NCBI RefSeq assembly: GCF_019904175.1
Contig: NZ_CP061913.1
Span: 1,364,001-1,428,000, forward strand
From: Dactylosporangium vinaceum
GTDB taxonomy: Bacteria; Actinomycetota; Actinomycetes; Mycobacteriales; Micromonosporaceae
Direction of reading: 5' to 3'
Length of the DNA: 64,000 bases
The notes under the pieces are model-generated. The model was given only the letters and a program-made list of their open reading frames with translations, had not been told where the DNA came from and did no database searches. This document shows, in pieces, positions 38,937 through 46,873 of this stretch; within the stretch, counting starts at the first letter, position 1, and the number at the start of each line of letters is the position of its first letter. A program made the position numbers and the translations under genes.

Positions 38937-40115
38937 ATGACCACACCGCGCCTCCCGCGCCGATCGAGCGCGACCAATGTCGTGTTTGGCCTCGTGATCG
39001 CCTTTGTGATCATGATGACGGGGAGCCGGGCCGTGGCCGCGCCCACGCCGACGCCGACGCCGCCGGCCCCGGCGACGAGCGATGCCGGCAACACCGTCGA
39101 GCCCGCCCCGCCCGGCTCGATCCGCTGGTCCGTGCAGCCGGCCGGCGCCAACGGCCCCGACGGCCGCAAAGAGTTCTCCTACCGCGACCTCGCGCCCGGC
39201 ACCGTCGTGCACGACTACGTCGCGGTCACCAACTTCAGCCAGATGCCGGTGACGTTCACCATCTACGCCGCCGACGCGCGCAACGGCAACGGCGGCGTGC
39301 TGCAACTGCAGCCGGCCGCCGAGAAGCCGACCGACATGGGATCCTGGGTCGCACTGTTGAAGACCTCGGTCACGCTCAAGCCGAACGAGCGGGTCAACGA
39401 GCCCTTCACGCTGACGGTGCCGGCCTCGGCCACGCCCGGCGACCACACCGGCGGCATCCTGGCCTCCATCGGCGTCGAGGAGAGCGGCGCCACCGGCCCG
39501 GTCAAGGTCGACCGCCGGCTCGGCGTCCCGATGTACCTGCGGGTGACCGGTCCGCTGACCGCGGGCGTCGCCGTGCAGTCGGTGAGCGCCGGCTACCGCG
39601 GCACCTACAACCCGCTGGGCGGCGGCAGCGCCGACGTGACACTTATCGTGCGCAACACGGGCAACGTCCGGCTCAACCTCAGCCCCGAGATCTCCGTCAA
39701 CGGCCTGTACTGGGTGAAGGTCGCCGGCACCGACCCCCAGGCGCTGCCCAGCCTCCTGCCGGGCTCGACCGTGCAGTTCACCGTCCACCTCGACGGCGTC
39801 TATCCGCTCGGGCCGATGACCGTGAAGGTCCGCGTCACGCCGAGCCAGATCACCTCGCTCGGCCTGCCGGCGGCCCCGAACACGCCGGCGGCCGTCGAAG
39901 GCGAGGCGTTCATGTGGGCCACGCCCTGGATGGTGATCCTCCTGCTGATCCTCGGCACCGGCGCGTTCTTCCTCGTGCGGTGGCTGCGCCGGTCGCGCCG
40001 CGGGCGCCAGCAGCGGGTGGTCGCCGACGCGGTGGCGAAGGCGCGCAAGGAGACGGTGGAGGAGCTGAAGCAGAAGGCGCTGGCCGCGAAGGCCGCGGCC
40101 GGGAGCTCGACGTGA
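38937..40115 (+). CDS. WxL-interacting-protein-like membrane protein (DUF916-type)
   Basis: A 392-residue protein with an N-terminal signal/anchor (VVFGLVIAFVIMMTG), a Thr-Pro linker, and an extracellular beta-rich region with the DUF916-like pattern (SIRWSVQPAG, FSYRDLAPGTVVHDYVAVTN, NPLGGGSADV). A TM helix near residue 325 and a basic, helical cytoplasmic tail (KARKETVEELKQKA) follow. In Firmicutes such proteins bind WxL proteins and peptidoglycan. ATG 38937 was preferred over GTG 38919. It follows the WxL-like gene and overlaps the sortase-fold gene by GTGA, which supports a joint surface module. Confidence 0.8.
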   Translation: MTTPRLPRRSSATNVVFGLVIAFVIMMTGSRAVAAPTPTPTPPAPATSDAGNTVEPAPPGSIRWSVQPAGANGPDGRKEFSYRDLAPGTVVHDYVAVTNFSQMPVTFTIYAADARNGNGGVLQLQPAAEKPTDMGSWVALLKTSVTLKPNERVNEPFTLTVPASATPGDHTGGILASIGVEESGATGPVKVDRRLGVPMYLRVTGPLTAGVAVQSVSAGYRGTYNPLGGGSADVTLIVRNTGNVRLNLSPEISVNGLYWVKVAGTDPQALPSLLPGSTVQFTVHLDGVYPLGPMTVKVRVTPSQITSLGLPAAPNTPAAVEGEAFMWATPWMVILLLILGTGAFFLVRWLRRSRRGRQQRVVADAVAKARKETVEELKQKALAAKAAAGSST

Positions 40116-41065
40116 GCGCGCCGGCGATCGCGCCGCCGCCGGAGGCGCCGCCGATCGACATCACGCCGGGGCCGGTGCCGTACGAGCCGCCACGGCGGCC
40201 GCGGCGCCAGGCCACGCCGGCCGTCCAGGTGATCACGACCGCGATCACCCTGCTCTCGCTGACCCTGCTGGGCTTCGGCGGCTACGCCGGCTTCCTCTCG
40301 CGGCTGCACCACGACCGCGAGCAGCTCACCGCCTACGCCGACTTCCGCAAGGACCTCGCGCTGGGCCTCGCGCCGACCGGGCAGACGCAGCCCGAGCATC
40401 CGGAGAGGCTGCTGGAACTGGGCACACCGGTCGCGGTCATCGACATCCCGAAGCTGCACCGCAAGGAGGTGGTCTTCGAGGGGACCACCGGTGCGGTCCT
40501 GCAGAAGGGCCCCGGGCACCGGCGCGACACGCCGCTGCCCGGGCAGGCCGGGGTCAGCGTGATCATGGGCCGGGCCACGACCTACGGCGGGCCGTTCGGC
40601 GGCCTGCAGACGCTGCTGCCGGGCGACGAGTTCACGGTGGTCACCGGCCAGGGCGAGCACCGCTTCACGGTGCTGGGCGTGCGCCACGGCGGCATGCCGG
40701 TCCCGCCGGCGCCCGCGGCGGGCAAGGGCCGGCTGGTGCTGACGACGGCCTATGGCGGGATGTTCGCGCCGACCGACGCGCTGCGGGTCGACGCCGACCT
40801 GACCTCCGAGCCGAAGCAGTCGCCGAGCCGGCGGCTGGCGACGTCGCAGCTGTACCCGGCCGAGCAGGTCATGGCGATCGACACCGGGGTGTGGTTCCCG
40901 CTGGTCTTCGTCGGCGAGGGGCTGCTGCTCGCGGTCGCGCTGGTCTCCGCCGCCCGCGCCTTCTGGGGCGTCTGGCAGGCCTGGATCGTGGCGGTCCCCG
41001 TGGTCGGCTACCTGGGCATCGCGACCGCCGACTACGTCTCCCGGCTCCTGCCGAACCTGATCTGA
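40112..41065 (+). CDS. Sortase-fold protein lacking catalytic His and Cys (pseudosortase)
   Basis: A 317-residue membrane protein with an N-terminal TM helix (about residues 36-60), a sortase-like barrel (VAVIDIPKLHRKEVVFEG, KGPGHRRDTPLPGQAG, then LQTLLPGDEFTVVT) and two or three TM helices at the C-terminus. Active sortases have GHR for the catalytic His and T-L-x-T-C for the Cys. Here the positions read MGRATTYG (Arg154 in place of His) and LVLTTAYG (Ala213 in place of Cys). It should therefore be unable to transpeptidate. It may act as a binding scaffold for its neighbours. It starts at a GTG overlapping the WxL-interacting-like gene and is followed by pstB. Confidence 0.82.
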   Translation: MSAPAIAPPPEAPPIDITPGPVPYEPPRRPRRQATPAVQVITTAITLLSLTLLGFGGYAGFLSRLHHDREQLTAYADFRKDLALGLAPTGQTQPEHPERLLELGTPVAVIDIPKLHRKEVVFEGTTGAVLQKGPGHRRDTPLPGQAGVSVIMGRATTYGGPFGGLQTLLPGDEFTVVTGQGEHRFTVLGVRHGGMPVPPAPAAGKGRLVLTTAYGGMFAPTDALRVDADLTSEPKQSPSRRLATSQLYPAEQVMAIDTGVWFPLVFVGEGLLLAVALVSAARAFWGVWQAWIVAVPVVGYLGIATADYVSRLLPNLI

Positions 41066-41079
41066 GAGGAGGTGGCCCG

Positions 41080-41949
41080 GTGACCGGACCGGCCATCGAC
41101 GAACCCTGGACGCACACCCGCGAGGCCATCGCCGTCTACGACGACTACCTCGGCGGCCACCGCCGGCTGCCATCCCTGGCCGGGCTCGACGCCCGCGAGA
41201 TCAGCGCCTGGTTCGGCGAGCGCCAGGTGCTGGACCGGGTGTCGCTGGACATGAAGGCCGGCCGGGTCACCGCGCTGATCGGCCCGTCCGGCTGCGGCAA
41301 GTCGACGTTCCTGCGCATCCTCAACCGGATGCACGAGCTGATCCCCGGCGCGACACTCGCCGGCGAGGTGCTGCTCGACGGGGTCGACATCTACGACGCC
41401 GCCCACCGCCTGACCGACGCCCGCCGGCAGGTCGGCATGGTGTTCCAGAAACCCAACCCGTTCCCGGCGATGTCCATCTACGACAACGTGGTCGCCGGGC
41501 TGAAACTCACCGGCCGGCGGGCCGGCCGTGCCGAGAAGGACGCCCTCGTCGAGGAGTGCCTGACCAAGGCCGGACTGTGGCGCGAGGTGGCCGACCGGCT
41601 GCGCCAGCCGGGCGGGGCGCTTTCCGGCGGCCAGCAGCAGCGGCTGTGCATCGCGCGGTCGCTCGCGGTACGCCCCCGGGTGCTGCTCATGGACGAGCCG
41701 TGCTCGGCCCTCGACCCGACCTCGACCCGGGTCATCGAGGAGACCATCAAGGAGCTGGTGGCCGAGGTGACGATCGTGATCGTCACGCACAACATGCAGC
41801 AGGCTCAGCGGGTCAGCGACCACTGCGCGTTCTTCCTGGCCGAGCAGGGCCAGCCCGGGTACATCGTCGAGCACGGACCGACCGACGCGATGTTCCACAC
41901 TCCGCAGGACCCGCGGACGTCCGACTACGTCAACGGCCGGTTCGGCTGA
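41080..41949 (+). CDS. pstB: Phosphate ABC transporter ATP-binding protein PstB
   Basis: A 289-residue ABC ATPase. Walker A is GPSGCGKST, the Q-loop is FQKPNPFP (a PstB hallmark), the signature is LSGGQQQR, and Walker B is VLLMDEPCSALDP with the H-loop VTHNM. It would energise the PstC/PstA channel. The GTG has AGGAGG seven bases upstream. It lies about 10 kb from pstC and pstA, separated by the surface-protein genes. There is an N-terminal extension of about 40 residues (WTHTREAIAVYDDYLGGHRR) before the usual start of PstB. The stop overlaps the next ATG. Confidence 0.95.
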   Translation: MTGPAIDEPWTHTREAIAVYDDYLGGHRRLPSLAGLDAREISAWFGERQVLDRVSLDMKAGRVTALIGPSGCGKSTFLRILNRMHELIPGATLAGEVLLDGVDIYDAAHRLTDARRQVGMVFQKPNPFPAMSIYDNVVAGLKLTGRRAGRAEKDALVEECLTKAGLWREVADRLRQPGGALSGGQQQRLCIARSLAVRPRVLLMDEPCSALDPTSTRVIEETIKELVAEVTIVIVTHNMQQAQRVSDHCAFFLAEQGQPGYIVEHGPTDAMFHTPQDPRTSDYVNGRFG

Positions 41950-42581
41950 TGGCGGCCCGGACCCGCTGGGCCGCGCTCGCGCTCGCGACGGCCCTGGCTG
42001 CCGGGTCGGCCCCCGCCCCGGCCGGGGCCGCGGTGCCGGACCCCCTGCCGAAGGCGATCCATCTGGGCGGCCTGCACCTGACCCCCGGCTCCGGCACCGG
42101 CGCCGACGTGCCGTCGTTCACGGCCGAGCACCCCTGCCGCGCCGGCACTCACCTGGCCAACGTCAACGCCATCGACCTGAACGACGTCGAGCAGACCCTG
42201 TCCCGGAACGTGGAGGGCGACGCCCTCGCCGGCGGCGGCTTCGGCGCCGCGTTCCTGGTCGACATGGCAACGGTGCTGGCCGCGCTCGGCACGCCCGGCC
42301 GGGCCGAGTCGTTTCTGTTCCTGGTCGACTGCCGGACCGGGGCCGGGCACGGCAGCTACACCGACGCCGTGATCGTGGACTTCGATGCCGGCGGCGCCTG
42401 GCGGGTTCGCGCAGCGCCGGAGTCGCCAGGGTCGTCCGAGTCGAACCCGATCGCCATCGCCGGCATCGCGGCCGCGCTGATCTGCCTCGGGGCCGCTCTG
42501 TGGCTCCTTCGGCACCGCCGTCGCCCCGCCGTTCGGTCACGCGCCGTGCGAAATCAGAAAGGTATGCGTATCCCCTCATGA
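41949..42581 (+). CDS. Secreted protein with shared novel domain and C-terminal TM anchor
   Basis: A 210-residue protein: signal peptide (PAGAAVPDP), one copy of the domain shared with the proteins at 37565 and 42578 (LGGLHLTPGSG, HLANVNAIDL, ESFLFLVDCRTGAGHG, TDAVIVDF), a short Ser-rich linker and a TM helix near residue 172 followed by a basic tail. Two conserved Cys residues in the domain could form a disulfide. It is coupled to pstB (TGATG) and to the next paralogue (ATGA). Ligand unknown; linkage to pstB suggests a role in phosphate uptake or sensing (inference). Confidence 0.75.
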   Translation: MAARTRWAALALATALAAGSAPAPAGAAVPDPLPKAIHLGGLHLTPGSGTGADVPSFTAEHPCRAGTHLANVNAIDLNDVEQTLSRNVEGDALAGGGFGAAFLVDMATVLAALGTPGRAESFLFLVDCRTGAGHGSYTDAVIVDFDAGGAWRVRAAPESPGSSESNPIAIAGIAAALICLGAALWLLRHRRRPAVRSRAVRNQKGMRIPS

Positions 42582-43594
42582 AGACGACGTTCTCGAAGCG
42601 GCTGGGCCTCGCCCTCGCGGCGGCCGGTGTGATCGGGGTAGGCGTGCTCATTCCCACGATCGGCCGGACCGCCGTGCCCGACCCGCTCCCGGCCGGTGCC
42701 ACCCTCGGTGGCCTCCATCTGCACCCGGTCTCCGGCGACAGCGACACCGTCCCGAGCTTCACCGCGGACAACGCCTGCGGGCCCGGCACGACCCTGGCCA
42801 ACGTCAATACCATCGACACTGCGGGCACCGAGCAGACGGTCTCGAACAACGTTGCCGGTGCGGTCGCGGTGAGCGGGCACTTCGGCGCCACGTTCAACGC
42901 CGACATGTTCACGGTCCAGGCCGCGGCCGGCAACCCCGGCACCGCCGAGTCGTTCCTGTTCGTGGTCGACTGCCGCACCGGCGCCGGCCACGGCTCATAC
43001 ACGGATGCGCTGATCGTCGACTATGCGGCGGACGGCACGTGGCTCGTCCGCGGCGCCACCCAGGCCTCGCCGAGCCCGTCGAGGTCGGCCTCTGCGTCGC
43101 CCTCGGCCTCGCCCTCGGCGTCCGCGTCGCCCTCGGCCTCGCCCTCGGCGTCCGCGTCGCCCTCGGCCTCGCCCTCGGCGTCCGCGTCGCCCTCGGCCTC
43201 GCCCTCGGCGTCCGCGTCGCCCTCGGCCTCGCCCTCGGCGTCCGCGTCGCCCTCGGCCTCGCCCTCGGCGTCCGCGTCGCCCTCGGCCTCGCCCTCGGCG
43301 TCCGCGTCGCCCTCGGCCTCGCCCTCGGCGTCCGCGTCGCCCTCGGCCTCGCCCTCGGCGTCCGCGTCGCCCTCGGCCTCGCCCTCGGCGTCCGCGTCGC
43401 CCTCGCCGTCGGTGTCGGAGAGCGCCTCGGCGTCCGCGTCGCCCACGCCCTCGGTGTCCATCTCCACGACCCCGGTGGCCGGCACCGGCAACCTCCCGGT
43501 GACCGGCACCGACGTGGCCTCGCTCGTTTGGGTCGCGGCCGGGTTGATCGCGCTCGGGGCGACGATGCGGTACGGCGTGCGCCGCCGTCCGTAG
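42578..43594 (+). CDS. Secreted novel-domain protein on Ser-Ala-Pro stalk with LPVTG anchor
   Basis: A 338-residue protein. A signal peptide is followed by the domain shared with 37565 and 41949 (LGGLHLHPVSG, TLANVNTID, ESFLFVVDCRTGAGHG), then a stalk built from a 10-residue repeat (SASASPSASP) and a C-terminal LPVTGTDVASLVWVAAG helix with a basic tail. LPxTG plus helix plus arginines is a cell-wall sorting signal, but the sortase-like neighbour lacks its active site, so an unlinked sortase or simple membrane retention is needed. ATG overlaps the previous stop, and an AGAAAGG site lies about 15 bases upstream. The repeats make length variation between strains likely. Confidence 0.8.
   Translation: MKTTFSKRLGLALAAAGVIGVGVLIPTIGRTAVPDPLPAGATLGGLHLHPVSGDSDTVPSFTADNACGPGTTLANVNTIDTAGTEQTVSNNVAGAVAVSGHFGATFNADMFTVQAAAGNPGTAESFLFVVDCRTGAGHGSYTDALIVDYAADGTWLVRGATQASPSPSRSASASPSASPSASASPSASPSASASPSASPSASASPSASPSASASPSASPSASASPSASPSASASPSASPSASASPSASPSASASPSASPSASASPSASPSASASPSPSVSESASASASPTPSVSISTTPVAGTGNLPVTGTDVASLVWVAAGLIALGATMRYGVRRRP
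43091..43410 (+). repeat. 30-bp tandem repeat encoding the stalk
   Basis: A 30-base unit is repeated about ten times, with near-identical copies from 43111 to 43410 and a diverged copy on the left. It encodes SASASPSASP and stays in frame. The high identity suggests recent expansion by slippage or recombination. It also keeps other reading frames open over this stretch; those are shadows. Confidence 0.95.
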
Positions 43595-43809
43595 ATCCGT
43601 CGCGCCGGGCGCAGCGGGCATTGGCGATCAAAGCAGGCTGAATGGATTGCGGGACGTTTCTTGATGTTCATCTCGTGCATGTCCGTTGTGTGGGCAGAAA
43701 CGCGTGAGGCGTCATCGCCGATATCGAGGGTCAGCACGGTGGCTTACGCGCCGGTAGGGCTGCGGCCCGATCGGCGCGCCGGCCGAAACATTCGGGGAGG
43801 AATGTCCAA

Positions 43810-44259
43810 ATGCTGCCGCCGCGGTTCATTTTTCTGGCGATCGTCGCACCCGACGATGACGACTCCGGTGCCGGCCCGCAACAGCGGGCCGCATGGGTAC
43901 TCTGCTCGCCCAACAACCGCATCCTGGGCCGGGGCGAGCACGCCTTCGCCACCGAGGCCGAGTGCCGGGAGGCCGTGCTCGCCGTGGTGGCCGGGGTCGA
44001 CCGGCTCACCGCCGTCTCGACGGCCCTCGGCACCAGCGGCCACTGGGTCTGGCGGGTCGAACTGGACGGCGTGCCCGTGGCCGTCTCGCACCGCTCCTAC
44101 CTGCGGGCCCGCGAATGTCAGTACAACGTCGGGCGGTTCCTGGCCGCACTGCCGGCCGCCCTGCTCACCGAGGGCCGCCGCTTCCTGCGCGAGGCCCCCC
44201 GCGCGGTCGAGCGCCTGACCCGCGGTCAGACGTCCTTCCGGGCGGCCTCCACCGCGTGA
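43810..44259 (+). CDS. YegP/DUF1508-like small protein, paralogue of the 28916 gene
   Basis: A 149-residue protein with two motif copies like the protein at 28916: RAAWVLCSPNNRILGRGEHAF, then GHWVWRVELDGVPVAVSHRSY. ATG 43810 follows GGGGAGGA at about ten bases. The 215-base region before it contains the 13-mer GCAGCGGGCATTG (43611-43623), also present before the gene at 37565. No membrane segment is certain. Its place at the far end of the pst/surface locus mirrors that of its paralogue. Function unknown. Confidence 0.6.
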   Translation: MLPPRFIFLAIVAPDDDDSGAGPQQRAAWVLCSPNNRILGRGEHAFATEAECREAVLAVVAGVDRLTAVSTALGTSGHWVWRVELDGVPVAVSHRSYLRARECQYNVGRFLAALPAALLTEGRRFLREAPRAVERLTRGQTSFRAASTA

Positions 44260-44431
44260 TTCCTCGAATGTCGCGATTCGGCACCCGGTCGTGCTCGATG
44301 CCATCTCGAGTATTTGCCATATGGGGAACTTCGTCAATGCGACAGAACCGGTCCGGCGCATCCGCGGCAAGTTCACCGGTTGGCCCGCCGAAGTGCCGGT
44401 CGGCGACACTCGGCCGGGCCAGGATAATTCG

Positions 44432-44785
44432 ATGTTCGCCGGCAGAACGGACAATTCATTGAAGTCACTCCGCACACACGGGCGGCCGCTGTGTCTGGCC
44501 GCGGTGTCCGCGACGTTGATCACCCTGCTCCTGACCGGCGCGCCGGTGCGGGCCGAGGGCGGCGACGACGGCGGTATGCCGATCCAGGTGGTCGTGAGCG
44601 CCAACCCGGAGGCGACCACGAACCCGCCGAACGGTGGTGGGGGCGGGGGCGGTAACGGTGGCCTCGCGGTGACGGGCCTCGACGTCGTGCTCATCGCGGG
44701 CGTCGGCGTGGGCCTGGTCGCCGCGGGCGCCGCGGTCCTGATCGCCACCCGCCGCCGCAACGCCCGCGCCGCCGCCCGGACCTGA
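44432..44785 (+). CDS. Small LAVTG-anchored surface protein
   Basis: A 117-residue protein with a signal peptide (VSATLITLLLTGAPVRAEGG), a short mature region, a Gly-rich spacer and LAVTG, a TM helix and RRRNARAAART. LAxTG is the motif associated with class E sortases of high-GC actinobacteria. ATG 44432 was chosen for the signal peptide; the frame extends upstream to 44291 without support, and TTG 44459 is possible. The mature part is only about 45 residues, so it may be a structural tip or a small surface marker. Function unknown. Confidence 0.65.
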   Translation: MFAGRTDNSLKSLRTHGRPLCLAAVSATLITLLLTGAPVRAEGGDDGGMPIQVVVSANPEATTNPPNGGGGGGGNGGLAVTGLDVVLIAGVGVGLVAAGAAVLIATRRRNARAAART

Positions 44786-44824
44786 GCCGGCCCCGGCGCC
44801 CGGCTCCCGCCGTACCATCGGGCC

Positions 44825-45223
44825 ATGGACGACGTGGAGCTGGTCGCCGCGCAGCTGCGGCGGTGCACCGACGACCTCTCGCTCTACGGGGGGATGCTCC
44901 TGGCGACGCTGGCGGAGGCGCTGCCGGCGCACCTGGTCGCGGTCCGGCGGGAGGGGCGGCTCCGGGCGCGTCTCGGCGGCCGGGAGCCGGCGCTGCTGGG
45001 GCTGACGGTGAGCATGGGCGGGCGGCGGTTCGAGCTGGACCGTGACGCCGTCGGTGGGCGGCCGGTGACCGTCGTCCGGCACGAGTCCCGCGGGGTGGTG
45101 CTGTCCTCGGAGACGGTGAGCGCCGACGAGTGGTGCCGGGCGCTCACCGCCGAGCTGGTGGCCGCCGCGGGCGCCGACTCGGCGGCCGCGCGGGCACTGC
45201 AGAGGTTCACGTCAACGGCATGA
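44825..45223 (+). CDS. Hypothetical protein
   Basis: A 132-residue protein I do not recognise. It looks soluble, with a helical N-terminus (VELVAAQLRRCTDDLSLYGG) and a beta-rich centre (RRFELDRDAVGGRPVTVVRHES). Its 3' end overlaps the stop of the opposite-strand YbjQ-like gene by 17 bases. Codon use is normal for the genome, which supports a real gene. Confidence 0.6.
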   Translation: MDDVELVAAQLRRCTDDLSLYGGMLLATLAEALPAHLVAVRREGRLRARLGGREPALLGLTVSMGGRRFELDRDAVGGRPVTVVRHESRGVVLSSETVSADEWCRALTAELVAAAGADSAAARALQRFTSTA

Positions 45224-46019
45224 CCATCGTCGGGTGCTCGGGCTGCGCATCGGGGTGGAGGCGGGCGACGGCGGTACCCATGGCGAAGAACTCGATCGCG
45301 TGCTGACCCCACTCCCAGGCCGACTCCTCGACCGTGACGCCCACGATGCCGTCGGCCTGGAGCAGCTGGCCCTCGTACTGCATCCGGTCCATCGCGATCT
45401 CCCGCGCGTCGTAGGCGGCCTGTGAGAAGTTCGTGAGCTCGACGTTCTGCCCGGCGTTGGCCAGCATCTGGCGGAACGTCAGGTGCGCGATGTGGTAGAC
45501 GCACGTGCCGAGCACCAGCCCGCGCGGCAGCCACCCGTGCCGGTGCAGCGTCCAGAAGTCCTGCCCGCTGAGGTGCGACGTGAACGGCCGCCCGTGCGGC
45601 GTGCGGTAGCCCTGTCCGTCGGTGCCGCGCACCGCCGTTCCGACCGCGACGAACTCCAGCACGTCGGAGGCGAACTGGTAGTTCAGCGACCGGATCCGCA
45701 CGCCGATGACCCCGTCGGCCCCGAGCGCGTCCGCCTCCGACTCCATGCGCGCCATCGCCAGCTCGCGGCAGTTGTACATGGCCTGCGACAACACCTGCAG
45801 CTCCTGGCTGACGCTCCACCGCGACTGCTGCAGCCCGACGTGGTAGATGCAGGTCCCCATGACGAGCCCGAGCGGCTCGAACCCGGCCTGCGTGGTCAGC
45901 ACGAACTCGTTGACCGATAAGTCCGACGTGAAGAATGGCTTGCCCTGCTGTGTGCGGCCGAGCCGCGCCCGGGCGCTCTCGGGCAGTGGCTGGGGCTGCT
46001 GGGACACCGGTTCCGTCAT
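45207..46019 (-). CDS. Protein with two YbjQ-like heavy-metal-binding domains
   Basis: A 270-residue protein with two copies of a YbjQ-like domain (DUF74 type). Copy one has GLVMGTCIYHVG, then DALGADGVIGVRIRS; copy two has GLVLGTCVYHIA, then LLQADGIVGVTVEES. YbjQ proteins form beta-barrel oligomers of uncertain function, annotated as heavy-metal binding. ATG 46019 is supported over the in-frame TTG at 46031. It diverges from the TIGR02452 gene at 46040 with only 20 bases between starts, and is convergent with the small gene at 44825. Cytosolic by prediction. Confidence 0.8.
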   Translation of the reverse strand: MTEPVSQQPQPLPESARARLGRTQQGKPFFTSDLSVNEFVLTTQAGFEPLGLVMGTCIYHVGLQQSRWSVSQELQVLSQAMYNCRELAMARMESEADALGADGVIGVRIRSLNYQFASDVLEFVAVGTAVRGTDGQGYRTPHGRPFTSHLSGQDFWTLHRHGWLPRGLVLGTCVYHIAHLTFRQMLANAGQNVELTNFSQAAYDAREIAMDRMQYEGQLLQADGIVGVTVEESAWEWGQHAIEFFAMGTAVARLHPDAQPEHPTMVMPLT

Positions 46020-46039
46020 GAACCCCGACAATAGAGCCC

Positions 46040-46873
46040 GTGAGCGCGAGACTGCGGGAGATCGCCCGCCAGACCGTGGAGATCGCCGACCGCGGCACCT
46101 ACGTCAACCCGGCCGGCGCCGAGATCGACATCGCCGCCGCCGTGGCCGCCGCGAAGGCCGGCACCCGCCTCTACACCCCGGACGACCCGCTCCCGCCCGG
46201 CACACCGGACGGCCTGCTCCCGCCCGGCCCGCCGGCCCCGGCCGTGACCGTCGAGGTGACCCGCGAGTCGACGCTTGCCGCCGCCCGCCGCGTCGGCACC
46301 GCCGCCACCCTGGTCTTCGCCTCGGCCAAGAACCCCGGCGGCGGCTTCCTGGGCGGCGCGCAGGCCCAGGAGGAGAGCCTGGCCCGCTCCTCGGCCCTCT
46401 ACGCGTGCCTGCGCACGGCCCCGGAGTTCTACGACTTCCACCGCCACCAGCACGACCTGCGCTACAGCGACCGCGTCATCTACTCGCCGGCCGTGCCGTG
46501 CTTCCGCGACGACCGGGCCGGCCTGCTCGACGCCCCGTTCCGCACGACGTTCCTGACGGCGGCCGCCCCGAACCTGGGCGCCATCCTCACCAGCCAGCCC
46601 GAGGACGCCGCCGACGTCCCCGCGGTCCTGCGCCGCCGCGCCACCCGCGTGCTGGCCATCGCCGCCGCCCACGGCCACCGCCGGCTGGTCCTGGGCGCCT
46701 GGGGCTGCGGCGTCTTCCGCAACGTGCCGGCCGAGGTGGCCCGCGCCTTCGCCGAGGCCCTCCGGGCGGTCCCCCGCTTCGACCGCGTGGTCTTCGCCAT
46801 CTACGACCGCCTGCCCCGCACGCCGGTGTACCAGGCCTTCGCCGACGCCTTCCCCTCCGCCGTCAGAGAGTGA
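46040..46873 (+). CDS. TIGR02452 family microbial PARG-like protein
   Basis: A 277-residue macrodomain protein. The bacterial PARG signature is present: NPGGGFLGGAQAQEESLARSS, with the catalytic pair of Glu residues in QAQEE; a GAWGCGVFRN segment closes the ADP-ribose site. Such enzymes remove ADP-ribose polymers or related modifications and occur in stress and conflict settings. GTG 46040 is the start. The 3' end overlaps the opposite-strand GH79-like gene by 11 bases. Confidence 0.88.
   Translation: MSARLREIARQTVEIADRGTYVNPAGAEIDIAAAVAAAKAGTRLYTPDDPLPPGTPDGLLPPGPPAPAVTVEVTRESTLAAARRVGTAATLVFASAKNPGGGFLGGAQAQEESLARSSALYACLRTAPEFYDFHRHQHDLRYSDRVIYSPAVPCFRDDRAGLLDAPFRTTFLTAAAPNLGAILTSQPEDAADVPAVLRRRATRVLAIAAAHGHRRLVLGAWGCGVFRNVPAEVARAFAEALRAVPRFDRVVFAIYDRLPRTPVYQAFADAFPSAVRE

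Noticed and set aside
43111..43410. CRISPR-like array
   Set aside because: The repeats are contiguous without spacers and encode a protein stalk.
43039..43641. Frames on both strands over the 30-bp repeat
   Set aside because: They are open only because the GC-rich repeat length is divisible by three; only the Ser/Ala/Pro frame has a signal peptide and anchor.
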